64,000 bases of DNA from Flavobacterium terrigena (GTDB lineage: Bacteria; Bacteroidota; Bacteroidia; Flavobacteriales; Flavobacteriaceae): the NCBI RefSeq assembly GCF_900108955.1, contig NZ_FNYA01000008.1, forward strand, positions 86,062-150,061. The letters run 5' to 3'. The position numbers and the translations under genes were made by a program. A model generated the notes under the pieces. The model was given only the letters and a program-made list of their open reading frames with translations, made no database searches and had not been told where the DNA came from. Each line of letters starts with the position of its first letter. The stretch's first letter is position 1. Shown here one piece after another: positions 35,338 to 43,058 of the stretch.

Positions 35338-35384
35338 AAAAAACTCCTAATTAAAGTAAATTTAATTAGGAGTTTAGTTTTTTT
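35338..35384. terminator. bidirectional terminator, 14-bp perfect stem
   Basis: AACTCCTAATTAAA (35342-35355) pairs with TTTAATTAGGAGTT (35361-35374). A-rich bases precede it and TAGTTTTTTT follows, so it may end RNA copy C on the plus strand and the aspartokinase transcript on the minus strand. Confidence 0.8.
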
Positions 35385-35489
35385 GCCACGAATTTCCGAA
35401 TTTACTTTTGGTAAGTTTGATTCGAATTATTAATCGACTTTGTCGGTTTTAATCTTTTTTTTAGATTTTTTAATTCGAGAATTCGTGGC
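35385..35489. repeat. inverted-repeat element, family 2, copy 1
   Basis: This 105-bp element is bounded by GCCACGAATTTCCGAATT on the left and the inverse of GCCACGAATTCTCGAATT on the right (two mismatches). An inner ATCGACTTTGTCGGT hairpin matches the inner hairpin of the copy at 50937. It contains no gene, as in MITE or REP-like elements. Confidence 0.75.
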
Positions 35490-35510
35490 TAATTTTTTTA
35501 GTTTGTATTG

Positions 35511-36761
35511 TTATTGCGTTACAATTTGCAACGTTTCACGGCTAATTTGTTTTACCAAAACCTCTTTGTCTTTTTCTACGACTTCTGCTGAAATCGCATC
35601 AAAATGACGAATCGTATATAAAGAAACATTCTCGTTATATGATACTTTGAATTTTTTTGATAAGATGGTTTTGATTTCTTTGAATTTATCGAATTTGTCT
35701 TCTACACAAACAGAAAAACTAATCGCCGAATTCTGAATTAAACTCACTTTGATTTTGTATTTATGAAATAAAGCAAAAATTTCACTGATGTTTTCTTCCA
35801 TAATGAATGAAAAATCAATAGAAGAAAGTGAAATTAAAATTTGATTTTTCTTTACAATGAAACAAGAAGTTTTTGGTTCTAAATCAACTCCTTTACTCAC
35901 TTTTGTTCCAGGTAAAGTCGGATTGATAAATGATTTCACATATAAAGGAATTTCTTTTTTCTGTAAAGGTTGTAAGGTTTTCGGGTGAATCACACTTGCT
36001 CCGTAAAAAGCCAATTCAATCGCTTCTCTGTAAGAAATTTGATTTAATAAAACCGCATTTTCAAAATATCTTGGATCGGCATTTAAAACTCCAGGAACGT
36101 CTTTCCAAATCGTTACACCTTGCGCACCTAAACAATAGGCAAAAATGGCAGCTGTATAATCTGAACCTTCACGACCTAAAGTAGTTGTAAAGTTGTTCTC
36201 ATCCGCACCGATAAATCCTTGCGTCACAAAAAGTGATTTCTTTTTGTTGATTTTTGAAATTAATTTTTGAGTGTGATCCCAATCTACATTCGCATCACGA
36301 TAATTATTATCCGTTTTAATGTATTGACGAACATCTAACCATTGATTAGGAATTCCTGCAAAATTTAAATAATGACTTACAATTGTAGTCGAAACTAATT
36401 CACCAATACTAATGATTTGGTCATAAACAAAAGGATAATTTGGCGATTTATTACTTCTAACAAAGTATTCTAAATCGTCAAAATGTGCATTGACATCAAA
36501 AAATACTTCGTGTTCTTCATCGTCAAATAAATCCAAAAGAATTTGATTGTGATATTTTCTAATATCTTGAAGTGAAGCGTATAATTCGTTAGATTTATCA
36601 AAGTAATTTTTAATTACAATTTCTAACGCATTTGTGGTTTTACCCATTGCAGAAATTACCAATAAAACATCTTCGTGTCCTACTGTTTTTAATACTTCCA
36701 AAACGTTTTTTACTCCAGCAGCATCTTTTACCGATGCGCCACCAAATTTGAATATTTCCAT
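35511..36761 (-). CDS. aspartate kinase (monofunctional)
   Basis: The 416-residue enzyme phosphorylates aspartate, the first step toward lysine, threonine, methionine and diaminopimelate. The N-terminus FKFGGASVKDAAGV (usual KFGGTSV) and TLGREGSDYTAAIFAYCLGA are kinase motifs; IWKDVPGVLNADPR is also characteristic. The C-terminal 120 residues form the ACT regulatory region. An imperfect hairpin at 36776-36800 lies just before the start on the mRNA and might be a leader or attenuator. The gene follows a GNAT gene on the same strand at 59 bases. Confidence 0.93.
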   Translation of the reverse strand: MEIFKFGGASVKDAAGVKNVLEVLKTVGHEDVLLVISAMGKTTNALEIVIKNYFDKSNELYASLQDIRKYHNQILLDLFDDEEHEVFFDVNAHFDDLEYFVRSNKSPNYPFVYDQIISIGELVSTTIVSHYLNFAGIPNQWLDVRQYIKTDNNYRDANVDWDHTQKLISKINKKKSLFVTQGFIGADENNFTTTLGREGSDYTAAIFAYCLGAQGVTIWKDVPGVLNADPRYFENAVLLNQISYREAIELAFYGASVIHPKTLQPLQKKEIPLYVKSFINPTLPGTKVSKGVDLEPKTSCFIVKKNQILISLSSIDFSFIMEENISEIFALFHKYKIKVSLIQNSAISFSVCVEDKFDKFKEIKTILSKKFKVSYNENVSLYTIRHFDAISAEVVEKDKEVLVKQISRETLQIVTQ

Positions 36762-36820
36762 TCTTCTTGCATTGCGAGTGACGAAGTTGTGTCGTTACTC
36801 AATATTAATAGTTGTGTTTA

Positions 36821-37294
36821 TTATTTGTTTAAAAAAGCTTCCATTCCGGTTTCGTCCATGTGAACTACTCGCCAATCATTTAAAACTGTTGCGCCACTTT
36901 TTTCATAAAATTCAATAGCTGGTGTATTCCAATCTAAAACATTCCATTCAATTCTACGAACATTGTCTTTTTTACCTTGTTTGATAATTTCAGAATACAA
37001 AGCAAAACCAGCGCCAGTTCCTCGGCTATTTTCTTTTACAATTAAATCTTCTAAATGGATGGTTTTTCCTTTCCATGTTGAAAATCGGTAATAATATAAA
37101 GCGATACCAATAATTTGCTCATCCACTTCTGCTACAAAAGTATGAAATAAAGGGTTTTCAGAAAAACCATCTCGTATCAAGTCTTCAGCTGTGATAACAA
37201 CTGCATCTGGCTCTTTTTCAAAAATGGCCAATTCGGTAATTAAATCCAAAACCGCCGGCATGTCATTTGGTGTTCCTTTTCTGATTTTCAACAT
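36821..37294 (-). CDS. GNAT N-acetyltransferase (diamine acetyltransferase-like)
   Basis: The 157-residue product is a complete GNAT domain: N-terminal IRKGTPNDMPAVLDLI, the acetyl-CoA loop VKENSRGTGAGFALYSEI (R/Q-x-x-G-x-G/A type), and RRIEWNVLDWNTPAIEFYEK near the C-terminus. The WNVLDWN motif and DVxxLIxELAxFEKxP-type start resemble the spermidine/diamine acetyltransferase group. It is transcribed ahead of aspartokinase and divergent from fbp. The acceptor is not known. Confidence 0.88.
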   Translation of the reverse strand: MLKIRKGTPNDMPAVLDLITELAIFEKEPDAVVITAEDLIRDGFSENPLFHTFVAEVDEQIIGIALYYYRFSTWKGKTIHLEDLIVKENSRGTGAGFALYSEIIKQGKKDNVRRIEWNVLDWNTPAIEFYEKSGATVLNDWRVVHMDETGMEAFLNK

Positions 37295-37319
37295 TATAAA
37301 AAATTGTTATAAAAGTATG

Positions 37320-37327
37320 CAAATGTA
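37320..37327 (-). promoter_or_regulatory. -7 box of the GNAT-aspartokinase operon
   Basis: The minus strand reads TACATTTG, an exact match, 25 bases before the ATG at 37294. Confidence 0.5.
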
Positions 37328-37455
37328 ATTAATCGAGTTTAATTTTAAAAAAATATTTTAAAATATAACAAAAATTTATATTTTTAGTTTAAAACTGATT
37401 TTTTTACTTTTTTAGAACACATTTCAAAAATTTTAAACACCCTAAAATATTCGTG

Positions 37456-37473
37456 TAAATTTGCGTAAGTTTG
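37456..37473 (+). promoter_or_regulatory. two tandem -7 boxes of fbp
   Basis: TAAATTTG (37456-37463) and TAAGTTTG (37466-37473) are both exact matches, 10 bases apart. Two transcript starts or a slipped duplication are possible. The ATG used is at 37503. Confidence 0.5.
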
Positions 37474-37502
37474 CAGTACAATTCAACTCAATAGATTTCG
37501 TA

Positions 37503-38510
37503 ATGGAAGAAAGAAATAAAACCCTTGGTGAGTTTATCATCGAAAATCAAAAAGCACATCAATATTCTTCGGGAGAATTATCAAAAATTATTAATTCTAT
37601 TCGTTTGGCTGCGAAAGTAGTGAACTACAAAGTGAATAAAGCTGGATTAGTTGACATTGTTGGTGCAGCTGGTGATCAAAATATTCAAGGTGAAGACCAA
37701 CAAAAATTGGATGTTTATGCGAATGAAGTTTTTATTCAAACGTTAATAAACAGAGAAATTGTTTGTGGAATTGCATCTGAAGAAAACGATGAATTTATTA
37801 CAGTTGAAGGTTTAGATAAAAGTCACAATAATAAATATGTGGTATTGATGGATCCGTTAGATGGATCTTCAAATATTGATGTAAATGTTTCTGTTGGAAC
37901 TATTTTTTCTGTTTACAAAAGAGTATCGCCAATTGGAACTCCTGTAACTTTGGAAGATTTCTTGCAACCAGGAACAGCTCAAGTTGCTGCAGGATATGTG
38001 GTTTATGGAACATCAACTATGTTAGTTTATACAACAGGTCATGGTGTAAATGGGTTTACTTTAAATCCAGCTATTGGAACATTCTATTTATCGCACCCAA
38101 ATATGAAATTTCCGGAAAAAGGTAATATTTATTCTGTAAACGAAGGAAATTATATTCAGTTTCCACAAGGTGTAAAAGATTATATCAAATATTGTCAAGC
38201 TGAAGAAGAAGACCGACCATATACATCTCGTTATATTGGAAGTTTAGTATCAGATTTTCATAGAAATATGATTAAAGGCGGAATTTATATTTATCCAACA
38301 AGTTCAAAAGCACCAAAAGGAAAATTACGTTTGTTATACGAATGTAATCCAATGGCATTTATCGCGGAACAAGCTGGTGGAAAATCATCAGATGGTTTCA
38401 CTAGAACTATGGAAACTATCCCAACAGAATTACACCAACGTGTACCCTTTTTCTGTGGTGTAGAAGCTATGGTGGAAAAAGCGGAAGAGTTTATGAAAAA
38501 CGCAAAATAA
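37503..38510 (+). CDS. fbp: class 1 fructose-1,6-bisphosphatase
   Basis: The 335-residue enzyme removes the 1-phosphate from fructose 1,6-bisphosphate in gluconeogenesis. It shows [20 protein letters not shown], the metal-binding core, plus [20 protein letters not shown] and [20 protein letters not shown]. The frame is open to 37461 but that extension contains a -7 box; the ATG at 37503 gives the usual start ([12 protein letters not shown]). It has its own promoter and terminator. Confidence 0.95.
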   Translation: MEERNKTLGEFIIENQKAHQYSSGELSKIINSIRLAAKVVNYKVNKAGLVDIVGAAGDQNIQGEDQQKLDVYANEVFIQTLINREIVCGIASEENDEFITVEGLDKSHNNKYVVLMDPLDGSSNIDVNVSVGTIFSVYKRVSPIGTPVTLEDFLQPGTAQVAAGYVVYGTSTMLVYTTGHGVNGFTLNPAIGTFYLSHPNMKFPEKGNIYSVNEGNYIQFPQGVKDYIKYCQAEEEDRPYTSRYIGSLVSDFHRNMIKGGIYIYPTSSKAPKGKLRLLYECNPMAFIAEQAGGKSSDGFTRTMETIPTELHQRVPFFCGVEAMVEKAEEFMKNAK

Positions 38511-38553
38511 GTTATAATAAGATATAAAGTGTTATAATAAGTTAAAATTGGAA

Positions 38554-38577
38554 AGCGACAGTGATGTCGCTTTTTTA
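38554..38577 (+). terminator. intrinsic terminator after fbp
   Basis: AGCGAC (38554-38559) pairs with GTCGCT (38566-38571), followed by a T-run. Confidence 0.88.
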
Positions 38578-38593
38578 TTTACTCAAAATTCTG

Positions 38594-38601
38594 TAAGTTT
38601 G
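38594..38601 (+). promoter_or_regulatory. -7 box of the HupE/UreJ gene
   Basis: TAAGTTTG is an exact match, 25 bases before the ATG at 38627. Confidence 0.5.
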
Positions 38602-38626
38602 AAAATCTATTTAACCTACTACTATT

Positions 38627-39217
38627 ATGCAAGAATTTTTAATATACTTCAATATGGGATTAAAGCACGTGTTAGACATTGGTGCTTATGATCATATTTT
38701 GTTTCTTATTGCCTTAATGATTCCATATGCTTTTAAAGATTGGCAACGTGTATTATTATTGGTTTCCTTATTTACTATTGGTCATACATTTGCTTTGTTT
38801 TTATCTGTTTTCGGAATCGTAAAAATTCAGGTGAATGTAGTAGAATTTCTAATTCCAATAACGATTTTGATAACCGCTATTTTTCATTTGTTTACAGCCG
38901 GAAAATCGGGTAAACAGGAAAGTATCACTTTTGTCGCGTTAATCACGGTGTTTTTCGGATTGATTCATGGTTTAGGATTTTCGAATTATTTCAATACTAT
39001 AATGGTAGGAAGTAATTCAGATAAATTATTTCCATTACTAGAATTCGCATTAGGAATTGAAGCCGCTCAAATAATTGTAGTAATTGTTGTTTTGATAATT
39101 GCCTATTTAGTGCAAACCGTATTCAGATTTTCAAAAAGAGATTGGGCTTTAGTATTGTCGTCATTTATAATTGGTGTAGTTTTGCCAATGATTTTACAAA
39201 GCGAAATTTTTAAGTAA
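38627..39217 (+). CDS. HupE/UreJ family membrane protein
   Basis: The 196-residue product has about six hydrophobic segments and the family motifs GLKHVLDIGAYDHILFLIAL (GxxHxxxGxDHxLF type), FTIGHTFALFLS and FGLIHGLGFSNYF. Conserved histidines and aspartate suggest nickel or other cation transport, as in HupE/UreJ permeases. No hydrogenase or urease genes are nearby, and many Bacteroidota carry such orphan copies. Substrate unknown. Confidence 0.87.
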   Translation: MQEFLIYFNMGLKHVLDIGAYDHILFLIALMIPYAFKDWQRVLLLVSLFTIGHTFALFLSVFGIVKIQVNVVEFLIPITILITAIFHLFTAGKSGKQESITFVALITVFFGLIHGLGFSNYFNTIMVGSNSDKLFPLLEFALGIEAAQIIVVIVVLIIAYLVQTVFRFSKRDWALVLSSFIIGVVLPMILQSEIFK

Positions 39218-39231
39218 GAACATAGAATAAT

Positions 39232-39283
39232 TTCGCAAAGATTCACAAAGAAAAAACTTAGCGACTTAGTGCCTTCGTGGCAA
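39232..39283. repeat. small dispersed repeat, family 1, copy 1
   Basis: TTCGCAAAGATTCACAAAG, an A-run, then CTTAGCGACTTAGTGCCTTC and GTGGCAAAT. The same left and right blocks occur at 47883-47998. Its right end shares TTTGCCACGAA (inverse) with the family 2 elements. It ends just before the dCMP deaminase start. Confidence 0.65.
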
Positions 39284-39291
39284 ATACAAAA

Positions 39292-39723
39292 ATGAAAGAA
39301 AAGAAAAAATTAAAATACGATTTAGCCTATTTACGCATCGCAACCGAATGGGGAAAATTATCATATTGTAAACGCAAGCAAGTTGGCGCAATTATTGTTA
39401 GAGATAGAATGATTATTTCTGATGGATATAATGGAACGCCAAGCGGATTTGAAAATTGCTGTGAAGATGAAGAAAATTTAACCAAATGGTATGTGCTTCA
39501 CGCAGAAGCGAATGCGATATTAAAAGTCGCGCGTTCTACACAATCCTGTGAAGGTGCAACATTATATATTACGCTTTCACCTTGTAAAGATTGTAGTAAA
39601 TTAATACATCAATCGGGAATAAAAAGAGTAGTGTATTTAGAAGAATATAAAGACACTTCTGGTGTCGATTTTTTAAGAAAAGCAGGTGTAGAAGCCGAAC
39701 ATTTACAAGTTTTAAATGAGTAA
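39292..39723 (+). CDS. dCMP deaminase
   Basis: The 143-residue zinc enzyme converts dCMP to dUMP for thymidylate synthesis. The zinc site is HAEANAI and PCKDC; a second Cys/Asp-rich loop (GFENCCEDEENL) is usual in this family. The frame is open to a GTG at 39277, but that codon lies in the repeat element, so I use the ATG at 39292. The gene overlaps the CtpA-type protease gene by eight bases. Confidence 0.93.
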   Translation: MKEKKKLKYDLAYLRIATEWGKLSYCKRKQVGAIIVRDRMIISDGYNGTPSGFENCCEDEENLTKWYVLHAEANAILKVARSTQSCEGATLYITLSPCKDCSKLIHQSGIKRVVYLEEYKDTSGVDFLRKAGVEAEHLQVLNE

Positions 39724-41305
39724 ACCACATAACAAATATTATATTTTTATTCCTGTAATCATTGCTTTGTCTTTTGCAGGCGGATTGCTATTAGGAAATA
39801 AAATTGATGTTTTGAAACAGGCTCGTATCGGTGCTAAAACCGAAGGGAAACTCAAACTTAATAAACTAATCGACTTTATTGATAGTGAATATGTAGACGA
39901 TGTCAATACCGATTCTATTGTCGATTTAACAGTTACTGGGATTTTAGAAAATCTAGATCCACATTCTATATATATTCCAAAAAAAGAATTGGCGCATGTT
40001 GCCGAAAATATGGAAGGAAATTTTGTGGGAATTGGTGTTAATTTCTACATGTACAAAGATACATTAACGGTTATAAAGCCTATTCCAAATGGACCTTCAG
40101 CTAAAGTAGGTATCAAAGCTGGTGACAGAATTTTGTTCGCAAATAACAAACAACTTTTTAAGAAAAAATACGAATCTGATAATTTATTTCCAATCTTAAA
40201 AGGAGAAATTGGCAGCACTGTTAATTTAACAATTTATAGAAAATCAGAAAACAAAAGATTTAAAGTTAATGTTACTCGCGATTTAGTTCCTGTGAAAAGT
40301 ATTCTTGTGGCAACAAAAGTAAACGATAAAACAGGTTATATTAAAGTCAGTCGTTTTGCTGAAACCACTTTCGATGAGTTTCATGACGCTTTAGTTTCGC
40401 TAAAAAAACAAGGAATAAAAGAGCTAATTGTCGACTTGCGAGAAAATGGTGGTGGCTATTTAGAAATGGCTGTGGCTATGGCTGATGAATTCTTAAAAGA
40501 CAAACAATTAATCGTTAAAACAAAGAATAAAAAAGGAACGGAAGATTTATCATACGCTACCGAAAGAGGTGTTTTTGAAACAGGAAGATTGTATGTTTTA
40601 ATTGACGAAAATAGTGCTTCAGCAAGTGAAATTTTTGCTGGTGCAATTCAGGATAACGATAGAGGAACAATTGTAGGTCGCCGTTCTTTTGGGAAAGGTT
40701 TGGTACAACGTGAAATGAAAATGAATGATGGTTCTGCGGTGCGATTAACCATTGCAAGGTATTACACACCTTCAGGAAGAAGTATTCAGAAACCTTATGA
40801 AGATAAAGGTGAAAAATATTTTAACGAATTTGAAAAACGTTTCTTAAGTGGTGAATTATACGAAGCTGACAGCATAAAAGTAGCTGATAGTTTGAAGTTT
40901 AAAACCAAAAAAGGCAGAATTGTTTATGGTGGCGGTGGAATTATTCCAGATGTGTTCGTGCCAATTGAAAAAAATCATGATAAAGAAGGTTTAGAATTGT
41001 TGCTTCAATCGGATATTATGAGTTATTATGCGTTTGAAAAATTAGATAAAAATCGAGCTTTTTTTAGTAAAATGACCAAACAAGAATTAAAAAACGAATT
41101 GTTTAAAAAAGAAAAATACTTCACGCAGTTTAAGGAATATGTGACTTCAAACGGATTGCTTTTTAATTTATCCGAACAAAAAGAGCAAGTCTTAGCGTAC
41201 TTAAATGCTGAGTTTTCAAAACAACTTTTTAACGATACGGCTTATTATCAAATTGTACTTCCAAGAGACAAAATGATTCAAAAAGTTTTGGAGAAACAAA
41301 AATAA
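39716..41305 (+). CDS. S41 carboxy-terminal processing protease (CtpA/Tsp-like)
   Basis: The 529-residue product has an N-terminal membrane anchor (IFIPVIIALSFAGGLLLG), a PDZ domain (about 100-190, with GIGVNFYMYKDTLTVIKPIP), and the S41 core. Catalytic residues by comparison with E. coli Tsp are S302, D313 and K327 in SASASEIFAGAIQD and SFGKGLVQ; the 25-residue Ser-Lys spacing matches Tsp exactly. A C-terminal helical part of about 110 residues follows. It should cut unfolded or tagged proteins in the periplasm. It is co-translated with the dCMP deaminase gene. Confidence 0.93.
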   Translation: MSKPHNKYYIFIPVIIALSFAGGLLLGNKIDVLKQARIGAKTEGKLKLNKLIDFIDSEYVDDVNTDSIVDLTVTGILENLDPHSIYIPKKELAHVAENMEGNFVGIGVNFYMYKDTLTVIKPIPNGPSAKVGIKAGDRILFANNKQLFKKKYESDNLFPILKGEIGSTVNLTIYRKSENKRFKVNVTRDLVPVKSILVATKVNDKTGYIKVSRFAETTFDEFHDALVSLKKQGIKELIVDLRENGGGYLEMAVAMADEFLKDKQLIVKTKNKKGTEDLSYATERGVFETGRLYVLIDENSASASEIFAGAIQDNDRGTIVGRRSFGKGLVQREMKMNDGSAVRLTIARYYTPSGRSIQKPYEDKGEKYFNEFEKRFLSGELYEADSIKVADSLKFKTKKGRIVYGGGGIIPDVFVPIEKNHDKEGLELLLQSDIMSYYAFEKLDKNRAFFSKMTKQELKNELFKKEKYFTQFKEYVTSNGLLFNLSEQKEQVLAYLNAEFSKQLFNDTAYYQIVLPRDKMIQKVLEKQK

Positions 41306-41364
41306 TTTAAGAAAATCTTTACAAATTTTGTCTTTTACTTAACTATTGGGCATTATTTATATTT

Positions 41365-41372
41365 TAATTTTG
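41365..41372 (+). promoter_or_regulatory. -7 box of the 41391 gene
   Basis: TAATTTTG is an exact match, 18 bases before the ATG at 41391. Confidence 0.5.
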
Positions 41373-41390
41373 GATTACTAAATTATTGGT

Positions 41391-42098
41391 ATGAAAATTA
41401 AAATTACGCTACTTCTTTTCTGTTTCTTTACGAATTGTTTTTCTCAAAATATTAAAGGAAAAGTAACTACTAATAATTTACCGATTCAAAATGTTGAGGT
41501 AATCAATATCACTAACAAAGAAGTGGTGAAAACGAATACAGATGGTATTTTTGAAATTAAAGCCACTAAAGGAAATTGGATTTCGTTCTACCATAAAAAT
41601 TACGATGTTGTAAAAATATATGTCGATTCCTTATTTGATTATAATACACCTTTAGAAATTAAGTTATCTGAGAAATCCATTAAGATTGAAGAAGTTGTGG
41701 TTGAAAAAAAGCAGCCATTTTTAAAAGGAATGAAATACGGAATGCCAGTTGCTACATACAATAAACCAAGTGTGAATTTTTCTGATGGAACTGTATATAC
41801 TCCTGTTGATTTTGTTAAAGTTTTCGATCTTATCAAAGGGATATTTAAAAATAAAGATAAAGTAGCGTTTAAGGATAAAGAACCTGTTCAATTCAGGACA
41901 TTTACTACTCAAAGTTATAGTAATGATTTTTTGGCCAATAGTTTGAAATTGAAACCTGAAGATGTTGAAGAATTTCTAGACTTTTGTAATTTCGATCCAA
42001 AATCAAGCGAAGCTGTTGAAAATTCAGATAAATTAGCTTTGTTGCAATTCCTAATGACAAAAGCAGAAGAATACAAAAAAGTATATAAAAAAGAATAA
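41391..42098 (+). CDS. secreted carboxypeptidase-regulatory-like (CarboxypepD_reg) protein
   Basis: The 235-residue product has a signal peptide (FFTNCFSQ) and an N-terminal beta-sandwich of the CarboxypepD_reg type (NIKGKVTTNNLPIQNVEVIN, TNTDGIFEIKA), as seen at the front of TonB-dependent receptors. After KIEEVVVEKK there is no receptor barrel; a Lys-rich helical part of about 110 residues follows. It is a short periplasmic or outer-membrane-associated protein common in Flavobacteria. Function unknown. It is convergent with the FAD protein gene, with one base between stops. Confidence 0.75.
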   Translation: MKIKITLLLFCFFTNCFSQNIKGKVTTNNLPIQNVEVINITNKEVVKTNTDGIFEIKATKGNWISFYHKNYDVVKIYVDSLFDYNTPLEIKLSEKSIKIEEVVVEKKQPFLKGMKYGMPVATYNKPSVNFSDGTVYTPVDFVKVFDLIKGIFKNKDKVAFKDKEPVQFRTFTTQSYSNDFLANSLKLKPEDVEEFLDFCNFDPKSSEAVENSDKLALLQFLMTKAEEYKKVYKKE

Positions 42099-42099
42099 T

Positions 42100-42708
42100 T
42101 TATTCTTTTACGGCATCATGAACCTGAACTGGTTTGCCATCATTCCATAAAGTTAAAATATCCGTAGCTGCACTTGCGCCACTTCCAGCTGCAATCACTA
42201 ACTGACTTCTATGTCCGGCTAAAGTTCCGATAACATAAATTCCTTCAGTTACTAAATGATCATTATTTGCTAACTGAATTCTGTTTTTTTCTGGCGCCGC
42301 TTTTTTATGAGGAATAACATAGTTTTCTAAACCTTCAATCGTAAACGGATTTCCAGCACCAATACCGATCATAACTAATTTTGATTGATAACTATTTTTA
42401 TTTGTAGTAATTGTAAAATTTCCAAATTCTCCGGAAATATGTAAGACTTTTTCCTCGACAATTTGAGTTACATGCGGATAGCTGTTAGATAAATGCGCTA
42501 AACTTTCATCTAAAAGTTCAATACCTAATTTTCCGGCGTAAATTCCGTAAGCATTATTAAAGATTGCTTTTTGTAAGGAAGAATTTTTCTGATGTGCAAT
42601 TAGTCCAATTTTTTTATCAACCATAAAAGATTTCTCTTTTGCTGAACCAAAAATTAAAGCTGCTGAAACCCCAGAAACACCACCGCCAATAATTAAAATA
42701 TCAAACAT
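42100..42708 (-). CDS. short FAD-dependent oxidoreductase (thioredoxin reductase-like, reduced)
   Basis: The 202-residue product has the FAD-binding Rossmann start DILIIGGGVSGVSAALIFG and the C-terminal FAD motif EGIYVIGTLAGHRSQLVIAAGSG. In between, the NAD(P)H-binding domain and the redox Cys-x-x-Cys of thioredoxin reductase are missing, which explains the length (typical reductase about 310). Similar minimal proteins are present in flavobacteria, so this is probably not a broken gene. Partner and electron donor are unknown. It has its own -7 box at 42722-42729. Confidence 0.78.
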   Translation of the reverse strand: MFDILIIGGGVSGVSAALIFGSAKEKSFMVDKKIGLIAHQKNSSLQKAIFNNAYGIYAGKLGIELLDESLAHLSNSYPHVTQIVEEKVLHISGEFGNFTITTNKNSYQSKLVMIGIGAGNPFTIEGLENYVIPHKKAAPEKNRIQLANNDHLVTEGIYVIGTLAGHRSQLVIAAGSGASAATDILTLWNDGKPVQVHDAVKE

Positions 42709-42721
42709 ATTCTTTTGTTTG

Positions 42722-42729
42722 CAAATTTA
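42722..42729 (-). promoter_or_regulatory. -7 box of the FAD protein gene
   Basis: The minus strand reads TAAATTTG, an exact match, 13 bases before the ATG at 42708. It overlaps the stop region of the XRE gene. Confidence 0.5.
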
Positions 42730-42960
42730 ATCTTTCTTTTCGAAATCAAATAAATCTTTTACATCAATTCCAAGTGCTTTTGCTAATTTATAAATTGTAT
42801 TTATTGAAGTGTTTATTTCTGCACGCTCAATTCTTCCTACTTGATTAATTGGAATATTCGCATCGTTGGCAAGCATTTCTTGAGAAAGTTTAGCTTTTAT
42901 TCTAACTTCTCGAATCTTTTTACCAAAATTTTCAGCAAATTTTTCTTCATCAATTTTCAT
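42727..42960 (-). CDS. XRE-family helix-turn-helix regulator
   Basis: The 77-residue product is one HTH domain: IREVRIKAKLSQEMLANDAN, then PINQVGRIERAEINTSINTI and LAKALGIDVKDLF. The frame is open to 42999 but the ATG at 42960 gives the normal start. It lies upstream of the FAD protein gene on the same strand. A near-palindrome at 42995-43010 in front of it is a candidate operator, as with the other XRE gene in the window. It is divergent from the lipoprotein gene at 43059. Confidence 0.85.
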   Translation of the reverse strand: MKIDEEKFAENFGKKIREVRIKAKLSQEMLANDANIPINQVGRIERAEINTSINTIYKLAKALGIDVKDLFDFEKKD

Positions 42961-42994
42961 AATGTGAAATTGACGATTAGCAAAAACTTTTATA

Positions 42995-43010
42995 AACACA
43001 AATATGTGTT
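42995..43010. promoter_or_regulatory. 6-4-6 inverted repeat before XRE gene
   Basis: AACACA, four bases, TGTGTT. It overlaps a one-mismatch minus-strand -7 box (CATATTTG). Candidate autoregulatory site for the XRE protein encoded at 42960. Confidence 0.4.
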
Positions 43011-43028
43011 ATTTATGAAATATTTTCT

Positions 43029-43036
43029 TATTTTTG
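43029..43036 (+). promoter_or_regulatory. -7 box of the 43059 lipoprotein gene
   Basis: TATTTTTG is an exact match, 22 bases before the ATG at 43059. Confidence 0.5.
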
Positions 43037-43058
43037 AAGCAAATTATAAAAAGTATAT

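Noticed and set aside
36776..36800. Imperfect hairpin between the GNAT and aspartokinase genes as a terminator.
   Set aside because: There is no T-tract on the minus strand after it. It may be a leader structure of aspartokinase, but one example is not enough to claim regulation.
39277..39291. GTG start for dCMP deaminase.
   Set aside because: The GTG belongs to the dispersed repeat; the ATG at 39292 gives the normal N-terminus.
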